Below are positions 1-8,781 of a stretch of 64,000 bases of DNA, piece after piece (positions within the stretch are counted from its first letter, which is position 1; every line of letters begins with the position of its first letter). The DNA is taken from contig NZ_FMDM01000002.1 of assembly GCF_900090105.1 (NCBI RefSeq), forward strand, positions 1 to 64,000. The letters run 5' to 3'. Both the position numbers and the translations under genes were made by a program. Below the pieces are notes generated by a model. That model ran no database searches. It was not told where the DNA came from and was given only the letters and a program-made list of their open reading frames with translations. This stretch comes from Micromonospora humi (GTDB taxonomy: Bacteria > Actinomycetota > Actinomycetes > Mycobacteriales > Micromonosporaceae).

Positions 1-314
1 CGATCGTCTCGATCGCCACCGCCCTGCAGGAGTCGAAGCTGGAGAACCTCGGCCACCTCGGCGACAAGAATGACCACGACTCGCTGGGCCTGTTCCAGCA
101 GCGCCCCTCCAGCGGTTGGGGCAGCCCGGAGCAGATCACCGACCCCGAATACTCCACCCTGGCGTTCCTCAAGGGCCTCAAGCAGGTCGACGGCTGGCAG
201 GACATGCCGCTGACCAAGGCCGCCCAGACCGTACAGGTCTCGGCCTACCCCGACGCCTACGCCCAGTGGGAGAAGCAGGCCACCGACCTCGTCAACCAGC
301 ACTGGACCAAGTAA
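1..314 (+). CDS. C-terminal part of a lysozyme-like secreted protein (5' end outside window)
   Basis: The frame is open from the window edge (first full codon at position 3) and stops with TAA at 312-314, giving about 103 residues. The visible part holds ATALQESKL, then DSLGLFQQRPSSGWG and a DP.Y motif. This arrangement recurs in actinobacterial cell-wall proteins with a transglycosylase/lysozyme-like fold, where the Glu of the first motif would be the acid residue. That makes a peptidoglycan-binding or hydrolytic role likely. The N-terminus, including any signal peptide, is not visible, so the exact product stays open. A strong hairpin follows the stop. Confidence 0.8.
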   Translation, partial: IVSIATALQESKLENLGHLGDKNDHDSLGLFQQRPSSGWGSPEQITDPEYSTLAFLKGLKQVDGWQDMPLTKAAQTVQVSAYPDAYAQWEKQATDLVNQHWTK

Positions 315-324
315 GCACACACGT

Positions 325-359
325 GAAGGCCGGCACCCGAACCACGGGTGCCGGCCTTC
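325..359. terminator. Bidirectional hairpin terminator
   Basis: A perfect 15-bp stem (325-339 with 345-359) and 5-nt loop sit between the convergent ends of the lysozyme-like gene and phoD. There is no long U-tract, as is usual in these high-GC genomes, so termination is inferred from stem strength and position. Confidence 0.8.
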
Positions 360-366
360 GCGCGTG

Positions 367-1995
367 TCAGGACAGGGGTACGCCCTCGGACCGCAGCGTG
401 GACGACCCGGCGGCCACCGACCAGCCGGCCACCCAGCGGCTGCCGCTGGTGCTGCTGGTCCGGTCCGCGAGGTGGTACCAGTCCATCCGGCAGCGCTGCG
501 GCGTCACCTCGAACACCCCGTACCCGTGCCCGTCCAGCTCGGTCCAGCGCACGTGCGGGTTGGTGGCACGGATCAGGCCCGCGCCGAGCTGGCTCAGCGC
601 GTTGCCGGCCGGCAACTTCAGGAAGTCGTTGACGTTGTCGCTGGTCACCGACGGTACGACGAACTCGACAGCGGCCGGGTTGGCCGACCCGGTCGCCCGG
701 GTGGTCACCTCGTTGGCCCACGAGGTGTGGATGTCGCCGGTCAGGAACACCACGTCGCGGGTGCCGGTGGCCCGGAGGTGGTCGACCAGCTCGTTGCGGT
801 CGGCGTTGTAGCCGTCCCACTGGTCGGCGTTGAGCACCGCGCCGTTCTCCGGGATGCCGAGCAGCTTCCCGAGTGGACCGAGCAACCACGCGGGCAGCGC
901 GCCCACGTCCACCCGGGCGATCATCACCGGGTTGCCGACCAGCTTCCAGCGGGCGGTCGAGCCGGCCAGGCCCGCCTTCAGCCAGGCCATCTGCGCGTCG
1001 CCGGTGATGGTGCGGGCCGGGTCGTCGACGGCCGTGCCGGACGCCTGCGCCGAGCGGTACGACCTCAGGTCCAGCATGGACAGCTCGGCCAGCCGGCCGA
1101 AGCGGAACCGTCGGTAGATCGCCCCGTCCACACCGATGCGCACCGGCATCCACTCCAGGTACGCCTGCCGGGCGGCGGCCAGCCGGTCGGCGAACGGCCC
1201 CTCGGTGCCGGGCGTGTGGTTCTCCGCGCCACCGGACCACTCGTCGTTGGCCACCTCGTGGTCGTCCCAGGTGATCACCCACGGCACCGCCGCGTGCAGC
1301 GCCTGCAGGTGCGGGTCGGTCTTGTAGAGCGCGTGCCGGATCCGGTAGTCGGCCAGCGTGAGCACCTCGTGCGCCGGCTGGGTGGGCCGGACCACCCGGC
1401 CGGCGGCGGTGAACTCGCCGGTCCCGTACTCGTAGAGGTAGTCGCCGAGGTGGACGATCAGGTTCAGGTCGTCGCGGTCGGCGAGCCGCCGGTACGCCGC
1501 GAAGTAGCCGGCCTCCCAGTTCGCGCAGGACACCACGCCCAGCCGCAGCCGGTCGACGGACGCGTCGGCCGGCGGGGCGGTGGTGGTGCGGCCGGTCGGC
1601 GACCAGGCGTCGGCGTACCCGAATCGGTACCAGTAGGTGGTGGCCGGGGCGAGGCCGGTGACCGGGATCTTCACGGTGTGGTCGCGGGCCGCGCCGGTGG
1701 CGATCGTGCCGACGGCGACCGGCGTGGTGAAGTCCGGGTCGGCGGCGACCTGCCAGCGCACCTCGACGTCCGGGCCGGCGCCGGAGCCGGGCAGCGCGTC
1801 GGGGGTGGGGGTGACCCGGGTCCAGAGCAGGATCCCGTCGGGCAGGGGGTCGCCGGAGGCGACGCCGTGCCGGAAGGCGGCGGTGGCCGCGCCGGCGGGG
1901 GAGGCGCCGGCCACTGTGGCGCCGGCGAGGACGGCGGTGCCGGCGGTGGCGCCGGCGAGGCGCAGCAGGGCACGACGGTCGAGGGTGTTCGTCAT
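367..1995 (-). CDS. phoD: PhoD-type alkaline phosphatase, Tat-exported
   Basis: A 542-residue secreted phosphodiesterase/phosphomonoesterase of the PhoD family (Ca/Fe enzymes in characterised members). The N-terminus is a twin-arginine signal (Arg7-Arg8 followed by an Ala/Leu/Gly-rich core and a cleavage region near residue 35), implying folded export. An Ig-like N-terminal domain (about 40-140) contains HGVASGDPLPDGILLWTRV, typical of the family. The metallophosphatase core shows GVVSCANWEAGYF, VHLGDYLYEYG, ITWDDHEVANDEW and FLTGDIHTSWAN, which carry the metal ligands. Length fits the family. It is probably used to scavenge phosphate from organic esters. The drug exporter upstream is on the same strand but 93 nt away, so co-transcription is uncertain. 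Confidence 0.92.
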   Translation of the reverse strand: MTNTLDRRALLRLAGATAGTAVLAGATVAGASPAGAATAAFRHGVASGDPLPDGILLWTRVTPTPDALPGSGAGPDVEVRWQVAADPDFTTPVAVGTIATGAARDHTVKIPVTGLAPATTYWYRFGYADAWSPTGRTTTAPPADASVDRLRLGVVSCANWEAGYFAAYRRLADRDDLNLIVHLGDYLYEYGTGEFTAAGRVVRPTQPAHEVLTLADYRIRHALYKTDPHLQALHAAVPWVITWDDHEVANDEWSGGAENHTPGTEGPFADRLAAARQAYLEWMPVRIGVDGAIYRRFRFGRLAELSMLDLRSYRSAQASGTAVDDPARTITGDAQMAWLKAGLAGSTARWKLVGNPVMIARVDVGALPAWLLGPLGKLLGIPENGAVLNADQWDGYNADRNELVDHLRATGTRDVVFLTGDIHTSWANEVTTRATGSANPAAVEFVVPSVTSDNVNDFLKLPAGNALSQLGAGLIRATNPHVRWTELDGHGYGVFEVTPQRCRMDWYHLADRTSSTSGSRWVAGWSVAAGSSTLRSEGVPLS

Positions 1996-2088
1996 GCCCT
2001 CGTATCTATCAATGTCGACGTGTCGCGCGCTGCCCCGGTCACGCAGAGTTCTCCGGGACTTCCGTCCGGGTTGGCCGGGACGGGTCGC

Positions 2089-3555
2089 TCAGGACCGGCG
2101 CCGGCCGGCGACGATGTCGGCCACGGCCACGCCCAGCGCCAGCACGATGATGCCGGCGGCCAGCAGCAGCGAGTGCCGAAACGCCAGCGCCCAGTCGTTC
2201 TGGTGCTGCGCCAGCGTCGAGAAGAACAGCGCGCCGACCGCGGCGATGCCGGCGGCGGTGCCGATCCGCTGCCCGGTCTGGAGCATGCCGGCGCCGCTGC
2301 CGGCCATCGGCACCGGCACCTCGGAGAGGGTGAGCGTCTGGTTGGGCGCGATCACCAGGCCGCTGCCCAGCCCGGCGACGAGCAGCGGCAACGCGGTCCG
2401 CAGCGGCACGTTCTGGTGCGGCCCGCCGGTCAGCACCAGGTCGGTCGCGACCAGGCCGACCACCACGGCGAGCAGTCCGATCGCGACCAGCGGCCGGCCG
2501 TAGCGGGTGACCACCCGGCCGCCGAGCGCGGAGGCGAGCGCCGAGCCGAGCGCGAACGGGGTGATCGCCAGGCCGGCGACCAGCGCGCTGTAGCCCAGGC
2601 CGATCTGGAGGTAGAGGGTGAAGATGAAGAAGATCGCGGTGAAGCCGGCGAAGTAGATCAGCCCGATCAGCGAACCGAGGGTGTACGAGCGCAGCCCGAA
2701 CAACCGCAGGTCGAACAGGGGTGTGGCATGCCGGGCGAATCGGCGTTCCCACAGCGCGAAGCCGGCCAGCAGCAGCAGGCCGAGCGGGATGAGCAGCCAC
2801 TTGGCCGAGCCCTGCCACTGTTCCCGCTGCACCAGCGGCAGCAGGATCACGGTGACCCCGGCCCCGAGCAGCAGCACGCCCACCGGGTCGAGCCGGTGCC
2901 GGCGGGGCTGGCCCTCGGGCCGGGCCGGCATCAGCCGCCAGCCGAGGACCATCGCCACGATGCCGACCGGGATGTTCACGAAGAACACCCAGCGCCATCC
3001 GTGCTCCTCGCCGCCGACCTGGATGAGCAGCCCGCCGAGCAGCGGTCCGACCGCGGTGGAGATGCCGATGGTGGCGCCGAGCAGCCCGAACGCACGACCC
3101 CGGTCGGCGCCTCGGAACAGTTGCTGGATCATGCCACTGACCTGTGGGTTCACCACGCCGGCGGCGGCGCCCTGGACGAGTCGGGCGACGATCAGCCAGG
3201 TCGACGAGGTGGCCAGCCCGGCCAGCGCGCTGGTCAGCGTGAACAGTCCCACCCCGACCACGAACGCGGTACGCCGCCCGCGCGCGTCGCCGAACCGCCC
3301 GGCGGGCACCAGCACCAGGCCGAACGTCAGCGCGTACCCGGACAGCACCCACTGCAGATCGCTCGGGGTGGCGTCCAGCGCCCGGTCGATCGACGGGACG
3401 GCGACGTTGACGATGCTGACGTCCAGCAGCGTCATGAACGCCGCGACCAGGCCGACGCTGAGCGCCTGCCAGCGGCGCCTGTCGTCGGGTCCCGCGTCCG
3501 GCGCCGGTGCCCGGCCACCGCTCATCGTGCCCCCCGCAGACCGTTGATCACGCAT
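2089..3555 (-). CDS. MFS drug:proton antiporter, DHA2 (EmrB/QacA) family
   Basis: A 488-residue integral membrane transporter with about 14 predicted hydrophobic segments, the number expected for DHA2. The loop-2 signature is seen as GRFGDARGRR, preceded by the family-typical LQWVLSGYALTFG. It should export a cationic or amphipathic compound using the proton gradient; the substrate cannot be told from sequence. ATG at 3555 gives ten extra hydrophilic residues; an ATG at 3525 (MSGGRAPAP) is an equally good start. No adjacent TetR or MarR regulator is seen, but a 78-residue winged-helix protein lies just upstream on the same strand. Confidence 0.9.
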   Translation of the reverse strand: MRDQRSAGGTMSGGRAPAPDAGPDDRRRWQALSVGLVAAFMTLLDVSIVNVAVPSIDRALDATPSDLQWVLSGYALTFGLVLVPAGRFGDARGRRTAFVVGVGLFTLTSALAGLATSSTWLIVARLVQGAAAGVVNPQVSGMIQQLFRGADRGRAFGLLGATIGISTAVGPLLGGLLIQVGGEEHGWRWVFFVNIPVGIVAMVLGWRLMPARPEGQPRRHRLDPVGVLLLGAGVTVILLPLVQREQWQGSAKWLLIPLGLLLLAGFALWERRFARHATPLFDLRLFGLRSYTLGSLIGLIYFAGFTAIFFIFTLYLQIGLGYSALVAGLAITPFALGSALASALGGRVVTRYGRPLVAIGLLAVVVGLVATDLVLTGGPHQNVPLRTALPLLVAGLGSGLVIAPNQTLTLSEVPVPMAGSGAGMLQTGQRIGTAAGIAAVGALFFSTLAQHQNDWALAFRHSLLLAAGIIVLALGVAVADIVAGRRRS

Positions 3556-3596
3556 CCCCGATCGCTACCCGGACCCCGGCGGGGCAAACGGCGCGA

Positions 3597-3833
3597 TCAG
3601 GCAGTCTGGCGTGCGCACCACCGGGGCCCGAAGTCCAGGCCCGACATCGGCGAGTCCTCCCGGTGCAACAGCCCTCGCTCGGTGAGCGAGTGCAGCGGCT
3701 CGTGCACCTCCTCCTCGCTCAATCCGGTCTCCTCGGCGATCATGTCCGGGTAGGGGACGTGGCCGCGTACCTCCAGCGCGGTCACCGCCTGGTAGACCCG
3801 TTCCTCGACCGCGGACAGCTGGACCTGAGGCAT
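3597..3833 (-). CDS. Small winged-helix protein
   Basis: A 78-residue protein starting at an ATG with a clear GGAGGAG ribosome site a few bases upstream. The sequence reads as one winged helix: VEERVYQAVTALEV as helix 1, then PYPDMIAEETGLSEEEVHEP as the helix-turn-helix and TERGLLHRED as the wing. It resembles small actinobacterial regulators but lacks an effector domain. It lies between the exporter downstream and a divergent reductase gene, so either could be a target. Function is inferred from fold only. Confidence 0.75.
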   Translation of the reverse strand: MPQVQLSAVEERVYQAVTALEVRGHVPYPDMIAEETGLSEEEVHEPLHSLTERGLLHREDSPMSGLDFGPRWCARQTA

Positions 3834-3956
3834 CGCTCCTCCTCGGCGTGGGCCGCCCGACCCGCGGACAGCCGGCGACCGGCGGTTACCCGGCGGGCCG
3901 GCGATGATGCCCACCCGTTCGAGGGTCGTGGTGGGCGGCCCGGTCCGGCGGTGCCC

Positions 3957-3969
3957 TAGGCTGCACCCG
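3957..3969 (+). promoter_or_regulatory. -10 element of a probable leaderless promoter
   Basis: TAGGCT at 3957-3962 ends six bases before the GTG start at 3969, so the predicted transcript would begin at or next to the start codon. No Shine-Dalgarno is present. The -35 region is not recognisable. Confidence 0.45.
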
Positions 3970-5105
3970 TGATCGTCTGGGACCTGGTCGTGGTCGGTGG
4001 CGGGCCCGCCGGACTCTCCGCCGCGCACGCGGCGGCCCGGGCCGGCGTCCGCACGCTGGTGGTCGAGCGGGCCACCCACCCCCGGTACAAGACGTGCGGC
4101 GGCGGCCTGATCGGCACCTCCCTGGCCGAGGTCGACGGCCGGGCCGAGGTGCCCGCGCACGACCGCGTCGACCGGGTGACGTTCACCCGCGACGGGCGGC
4201 GCGCGTTCACCCGCCGCCACCGCACACCGCTGGTGACCATGATCCGCCGGGAGGAGTTCGACGACCGGCTGCGCGCCGCCGCGGTCGCCGCGGGCGCCGA
4301 GGTCCGCGAGGGCGTCGCGGTGCGCGCCGTCGAGCAGGACCCCGACGAGGTACGCCTGCGGCTGGCCGACGGCGAGGTGGTGCGCGCCCGGGCGGTGGTC
4401 GGCGCGGACGGCTCCTCCGGGGTGACCGCCCGCCACGTCGGGGTGCGCTTCGACCAGGTCGACCTGGGTCTGGAACTGGAGTTGCCGGTGCCCGCCGCCG
4501 AACGGGAGCGGTGGCGGGGGCGGGTGCTGCTCGACTGGGGGCCGGTGCCCGGCTCGTACGCCTGGGTCTTCCCGAAGGGCGACCGGCTCACCGTCGGCGT
4601 CATCTCCGCGCGTGGTGAGGGCGAGCGGACCCGCGCCTACCTGCGAAACTTCGTGGCCCGGCTGGGGTTGGCCGGGATCGTCCCGGAGCACGACTCCGGG
4701 CACCTGACCCGCTGCCGGGCCGAGGACGCCCCGCTGCGCCACGGCCGGGTGCTGGTCGCCGGCGACGCGGCCGGCCTGCTGGAGCCGTGGAGCCGGGAGG
4801 GGATCAGCTACGCGCTGCGCTCCGGCCGCCTGGCCGGCGAGGCGGTCGCCGGCGGCGACCTCGACGCGTACGGGCGGGAGGTCGGGCGGCGGCTGGCGCC
4901 GGAGATGCGCGCCGGGCACCGGCTGCTGGACGTGTTCGAGCGGCGGCCCGACGTGTTCCACGCGATGCTGGCCAGCCCGCCCGGGTGGCGGATGTTCGTC
5001 CGGTTCTGCCAGGGCCGGGTCAGCTTCGCCGAGGCGCTCGAGCGGCGGCCGGTGCGGGCCGGGCTGGCCTTGCTCGACCGGCTGCCCCCGGTCAGGGGAC
5101 GATGA
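3969..5105 (+). CDS. Geranylgeranyl-reductase-family FAD-dependent oxidoreductase
   Basis: A 378-residue flavoprotein. The N-terminal Rossmann motif VVVGGGPAGLSAAHAAARAG binds the FAD ADP moiety, YKTCGGGLIG (about 40-49) is the cysteine-containing signature of geranylgeranyl reductases, VGADGSSGVTAR is the middle FAD motif, and VLVAGDAAGLLEPWSREG is the conserved GD motif. Members saturate prenyl chains such as menaquinone side chains; others act on different alkenes, so the substrate is open. The GTG start follows a -10-like TAGGCT by six bases with no Shine-Dalgarno, suggesting leaderless translation. The 3' end overlaps the convergent alcohol dehydrogenase by 14 nt. Confidence 0.88.
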   Translation: MIVWDLVVVGGGPAGLSAAHAAARAGVRTLVVERATHPRYKTCGGGLIGTSLAEVDGRAEVPAHDRVDRVTFTRDGRRAFTRRHRTPLVTMIRREEFDDRLRAAAVAAGAEVREGVAVRAVEQDPDEVRLRLADGEVVRARAVVGADGSSGVTARHVGVRFDQVDLGLELELPVPAAERERWRGRVLLDWGPVPGSYAWVFPKGDRLTVGVISARGEGERTRAYLRNFVARLGLAGIVPEHDSGHLTRCRAEDAPLRHGRVLVAGDAAGLLEPWSREGISYALRSGRLAGEAVAGGDLDAYGREVGRRLAPEMRAGHRLLDVFERRPDVFHAMLASPPGWRMFVRFCQGRVSFAEALERRPVRAGLALLDRLPPVRGR

Positions 5106-6126
5106 CCGCCCGGCCGTGGATGTCGCCCCGGCGCAACGCCTCGTACGCCTCGGGCGCCTCGGCCAGCGGGAACGTCTGCACGTCGGCGTGCAGCCGGCCG
5201 GCGCGGCCCAACGCGATCACCTCCTGGAGTTCGGCCCGGGTGCCCCAGAACGGCACCACCACGCTCGTCTCCAGCGGCACCGTGGGCGGTTCGTCGGCGA
5301 CCGGCCGGACCGGCAGCGTGCCGCCGGCCAGGCCGACCAGCAGCAGCTGACCGCCGGTGGCGACGACCTGCCGGGCGGTGTCCAGGGTGGGCTGCGCGCC
5401 GACGAAGTCGAGCACCACGTCGGCGCCGTCCGGCGGCGGGCCGACCAGTTCGCGGATCTTGTCGACGGCGTCCGGGCCGGCCTGCACCACGTGGTGCGCG
5501 CCGAGGCGGCCGGCCAGGTCCAGCGCGGCGACGCTGGTGTCCACCGCGACGATCCGCACCGCGGTGGTGGCGACCAGGATCTGCAGCGCCATGTGCCCCA
5601 GCCCGCCGATGCCGATCACCACGCAGGTGGTGCCGGGACGCAGCCGGGGCCGGGCCAGCTCCACCGCGTGGTACGGGGTCAGCCCGGCGTCGGTCAGCGG
5701 GGCGGCCTGGGTCGGGTCCAGGTCGCCCACGTGCAGCAGCCGGGACGCCGGCACCACCACGTACTCGGCGAGCCCGCCGTCGCGGCTGAGCCCGATGCCG
5801 CCCAGCGGGACGACCCGGCAGCGGTTTTCCTCACCGCGCAGGCAGGCCCGGCACCGGCCGCAGCCGATGATCCCGTAGACCGCCGCCCGGTCCCCGGGTG
5901 ACCAGCCGTCCACGCCCGGCCCGGGGGTCTCCACCGTGCCGGCGATCTCGTGGCCGAGCGTCATCGGGGTGGGGAACGTCCCCGCCGCCGCGTCGAGGAT
6001 GTGCAGGTCCGAGTGGCAGGCGCCGACCGCGCCGACGCGCAGCAGCACCTCGCCGGGCCCGGGCTGCGGGGTGGGCACCTCGGTCAGCTCCAGCACCCCG
6101 GGAGCGGTCATCCGTACCGCGCGCAT
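5092..6126 (-). CDS. Zinc-dependent alcohol dehydrogenase (MDR family)
   Basis: A 344-residue medium-chain dehydrogenase. Catalytic zinc ligands are in GACHSDLHILD and GHEIAG. The structural zinc site CGRCRACLRGEENRC has all four cysteines. The NAD(P) fold motif is GIGGLGHMALQ. The frame is open further upstream through a palindrome, but the ATG at 6126 gives the standard N-terminus MRAVRMTAPG and has a GGTGGAGG-like ribosome site. It oxidises alcohols or reduces aldehydes; substrate unknown. Convergent overlap of 14 nt with the flavoprotein gene. Confidence 0.9.
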   Translation of the reverse strand: MRAVRMTAPGVLELTEVPTPQPGPGEVLLRVGAVGACHSDLHILDAAAGTFPTPMTLGHEIAGTVETPGPGVDGWSPGDRAAVYGIIGCGRCRACLRGEENRCRVVPLGGIGLSRDGGLAEYVVVPASRLLHVGDLDPTQAAPLTDAGLTPYHAVELARPRLRPGTTCVVIGIGGLGHMALQILVATTAVRIVAVDTSVAALDLAGRLGAHHVVQAGPDAVDKIRELVGPPPDGADVVLDFVGAQPTLDTARQVVATGGQLLLVGLAGGTLPVRPVADEPPTVPLETSVVVPFWGTRAELQEVIALGRAGRLHADVQTFPLAEAPEAYEALRRGDIHGRAVIVP

Positions 6127-6237
6127 CTCGCCCTCCACCTCGTCGGCCGTCGCGGCGGCATACCCCCGCCACCGCAGTTGATACCGACGCGTGACCGGCG
6201 GAGCGCACCCGTCCGCGGTGGTCGGTCCCTGCCGCCG

Positions 6238-6301
6238 GAGACACCCATGCTGTTCCACTCGTGTTCCACCCGGCCCGCGAGTGGAACAGCATGGGTGTCT
6301 C
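6238..6301. repeat. Perfect 24-bp inverted repeat in a divergent intergenic region
   Basis: Bases 6238-6261 are the exact reverse complement of 6278-6301 with a 16-nt spacer that itself repeats TGTTCCAC from the left arm. The element lies between the divergent starts at 6126 and 6323, an unusual place for a terminator. It could be a dispersed palindromic repeat, an operator, or a cruciform; the sequence does not decide. Confidence 0.8.
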
Positions 6302-6322
6302 GCGGGGGCGCACAATGTGGGC

Positions 6323-6508
6323 ATGAGCGAGCCGGCCGCGTCGTTCACCGACGAGGAGTACGCGTTCCTGCGGCATGTCCGCTACGGCGAGCTGCCGCCC
6401 CGGGTCAGCCCCGAGGAACGCGCGGAGAGCACCGAGACGGACAGCCGCCCGGACCGCCCTGATCCGGCCGGCGGCGAGTCCGAGTGGCACCTGCGCGCTG
6501 GCGGCTAA
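6323..6508 (+). CDS. Small hydrophilic protein of unknown function
   Basis: A 61-residue acidic protein starting at ATG 6323. The first half reads like a short helical unit (FTDEEYAFLRHVRYGELPPR) and the second half is charged and low in complexity. I do not recognise a named family. It lies alone between the long palindrome upstream and a convergent 5'-nucleotidase gene. No cysteine, membrane segment or signal peptide is present. Confidence 0.55.
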   Translation: MSEPAASFTDEEYAFLRHVRYGELPPRVSPEERAESTETDSRPDRPDPAGGESEWHLRAGG

Positions 6509-6594
6509 CACTCAGGCGGCGACGCGTCTTCGTGCAATCGAAGGGGCTGCGGGTGGAACATCGGGGCCATCGGTGACGGCCGCGTGAGATGCGG

Positions 6595-6627
6595 CGAGGG
6601 GCCCCGGCGCGACGCCGGAGCCCCTCG
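6595..6627. terminator. Hairpin terminator between convergent genes
   Basis: A 15-bp stem with one mismatch (6595-6609 with 6613-6627) and a 3-nt turn lies just beyond the 5'-nucleotidase stop and downstream of the small 61-residue gene. Confidence 0.7.
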
Positions 6628-6635
6628 TGGACGCC

Positions 6636-8426
6636 TCAGAAGACCGGCACGCCCTCGCGGACCAGCTTCCAGTTCGGCACGAAGAAGTCGGCCGGGTCGA
6701 TGACGCCCTTGGCCTGCGCCCAGTCGATGAGCAGTTGGCGGATCTCCTGCTGCGCGTTGTAGACCTGGGTCTTCACGATGCCGGGGAAGTTGCCGCCGCC
6801 GCTGCGCCGGTAGTTGTTCACCGCCACCACGAACTGCGCGTCCGCCGCCACCGGGGTGTCGGTGCCGGCCAGCACCAGCCGGGTGATCCGCTGCCCGACC
6901 GGCTTGGAGATGTCGATGTCGTAGTCGACGCCGGAGAACACGTCGTAGTTGTAGTCCGGCACGGCCGGGTCGCTGATCGTCTCCGGGTCGACCGCGGCGC
7001 CCACCGGCACCGTGACGAAGTACTTCGCCGAGTACTCCAGGTACGCCTTCACCTCGGCGCCGGTCAGCACGACCGCCTCCAGGGTGTTGTCGTACACGTA
7101 GAGGCCGGCCACGTCGCGGATGCGCACGTCGCCCTGCGGGAAGACCGCGGTGCGGCTGAACGGCGCGGCGATCGACAGCACCGGCAGGCCCGCGTACGCG
7201 CCGCCGGCCAGCGCCGCGGTGACCACCTCGGTCTGCACGTGGTTGATGAAGTCCAGGATCGGGGTGTCCTTGTAGCGCGACTCGGCGGCGGACAGCTCCA
7301 CGCTCGACCGCGCGACGACCTTGTTGACGTAGTCGACGGTCTTGGCGTGCTGGCCGCGCACGGCCGCGAGCACCGCCGGGTCCTCGACCACCGTGTTGGT
7401 GTTCAGCGTGGTGGCCGACGAGTCGACCACCTTCCAGCAGCCCTTCTCCCGGGCGAGCGTGAAGTCCATCCGGGTCAGCCGCTGGCCCCACTTCGACGGC
7501 TCGGAGGTCAGCACCGCCCTGCCGGTCTTCAGGTTGGTGACGAACTTCTCCGGCACCTCGTTGTGGGCGTGCCCGAAGAGGATCGCGTCGATGCCGGGCA
7601 CCTGCTCGGCGATCAGCGCGGTCGGGTTCTCGTTCGGCAGCTCCGGGCCGTAGCTGGAGGTGCCGCTGTCGCCGCCGTGCGCGGAGATGATGACCACGTC
7701 GGCGCCGCGCCGGCGCATCTCCGGCACCCACTTGGCGGCGGTGGCGACCATGTCGGCGAAGACCAGGCGGCCCTCGACGTTGGCCTTGTCCCAGATGGCC
7801 ACGCCGGGGTTGGTCAGGCCGAGGATGCCGACGCGCAGCTTCGGCGCGCCGTGCCCGCCGAGCCGGACCTCCTTGATCACGTACGGGAGGAAGGCCGGCT
7901 TGCCGGTCTTCTCGTTGATCGCGTTCGCGGCGAGCGCCGGGAAGCCGAGCTGCTTGATCCAGGTGGCGAGCAGCGGCAGGCCGTAGTTGAACTCGTGGTT
8001 GCCCAGCGTGACGGCGTCGTACTTGAGCACGTTCATCGCGTTGGCCATCGGGTGCGTCTCACCGGTGCTGGTGATCGGCTCCTGCTTGGCGTAGTAGGTG
8101 GCCAGCGGCGTGCCCTGGATGGTGTCGCCGGCGTCCAGGACCAGGGTGGCCCGGCCCTTGCGCTCGGCCCGGATCTGGTTGACCAGGGTGGCCAGCTTCG
8201 CGACGCCGACGTCGTTGTGCTTGCTGTCGTCGAACTCGGCGTCCTTGTAGTAGTCCCAGTTGTAGACGTTGCCGTGGGTGTCCGAGGTGCCCAGGACGGT
8301 CAGGTCCCAGGTCTTCGGCTGCTTCGGCTTCGCCTCGGCGGGGGCGCCGGCGAGCAGGGGAGCGGTCGCCGCGGCGGCGGCGACGGCCAGCACCTGACGC
8401 CGCGAGGCGCCGGAGGAGGAGGTCAA
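6636..8426 (-). CDS. Secreted 5'-nucleotidase / 2',3'-cyclic phosphodiesterase family protein
   Basis: A 596-residue Tat-exported enzyme: Arg9-Arg10 precede an Ala-rich core and an AxA-type cleavage site near residue 32. The N-terminal calcineurin-like domain shows TVLGTSDTHGNVYNW, LVLDAGDTIQGTPL, VTLGNHEFNYG, IISAHGGDSG and ILFGHAHNEVP, the complete set of dimetal ligands. The C-terminal half (about 350-560) matches the 5'-nucleotidase C-domain that forms the substrate pocket (YVYDNTLEAVVLTG, NYRRSGGGNFPG). It should dephosphorylate extracellular nucleotides, paralleling the PhoD enzyme at the start of the window. Start chosen at ATG 8426, the first that gives a full Tat signal. Confidence 0.92.
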   Translation of the reverse strand: MTSSSGASRRQVLAVAAAAATAPLLAGAPAEAKPKQPKTWDLTVLGTSDTHGNVYNWDYYKDAEFDDSKHNDVGVAKLATLVNQIRAERKGRATLVLDAGDTIQGTPLATYYAKQEPITSTGETHPMANAMNVLKYDAVTLGNHEFNYGLPLLATWIKQLGFPALAANAINEKTGKPAFLPYVIKEVRLGGHGAPKLRVGILGLTNPGVAIWDKANVEGRLVFADMVATAAKWVPEMRRRGADVVIISAHGGDSGTSSYGPELPNENPTALIAEQVPGIDAILFGHAHNEVPEKFVTNLKTGRAVLTSEPSKWGQRLTRMDFTLAREKGCWKVVDSSATTLNTNTVVEDPAVLAAVRGQHAKTVDYVNKVVARSSVELSAAESRYKDTPILDFINHVQTEVVTAALAGGAYAGLPVLSIAAPFSRTAVFPQGDVRIRDVAGLYVYDNTLEAVVLTGAEVKAYLEYSAKYFVTVPVGAAVDPETISDPAVPDYNYDVFSGVDYDIDISKPVGQRITRLVLAGTDTPVAADAQFVVAVNNYRRSGGGNFPGIVKTQVYNAQQEIRQLLIDWAQAKGVIDPADFFVPNWKLVREGVPVF

Positions 8427-8585
8427 TGCGGTGCCTTTCGGAGGGGGTACGCGCCTCGTGGGCGCCGTTGCGCACCATAACCACCAGCTGTCACGAGCGC
8501 CACATCGCCCCGAGATGTTCGCCCCGTCGTCACCGGCTGCTGTTTTCCGCCGATCGCCCGGGGTGGGGCCGACATGCTCGTCTCC

Positions 8586-8781
8586 TCCCCGGCCGACCGG
8601 GGCATCCGGGTGAACGCGGTCGCTCCCGGACCGATCTGGACGCCGCTGATCCCGGCCACCATGCCGGCGGAGAAGGTGGAGCAGTTCGGCACCGACGTGT
8701 CGGTGGGCCGCCCCGGGCAGCCGGCCGAGCTGGCCCCGGCGTACGTCTTTTACCGGACGGCCGTCCGGGTCAGCGGGGCCA
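8586..8781 (+). pseudogene. Remnant of a short-chain dehydrogenase gene (C-terminal fragment)
   Basis: One frame from about 8586 encodes ADRGIRVNAVAPGPIWTPL, then GRPGQPAELAPAYVF, followed by a loss of similarity and a short VSG. This is the C-terminal third of a classical SDR, just after the point where the active-site YxxxK would lie. The catalytic region and the whole Rossmann half are absent, and no start is associated. It is a decayed gene rather than a functional one. The rest of the 8427-8769 interval holds the presumed nucleotidase promoter and nothing else I can name. Confidence 0.75.

Noticed and set aside
364..3753. A very long open + frame opposite phoD and the MFS gene
   Set aside because: It is antisense to two clear genes, is rich in His/Arg/Gln/Gly, and has no family features. 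High GC makes such frames common.
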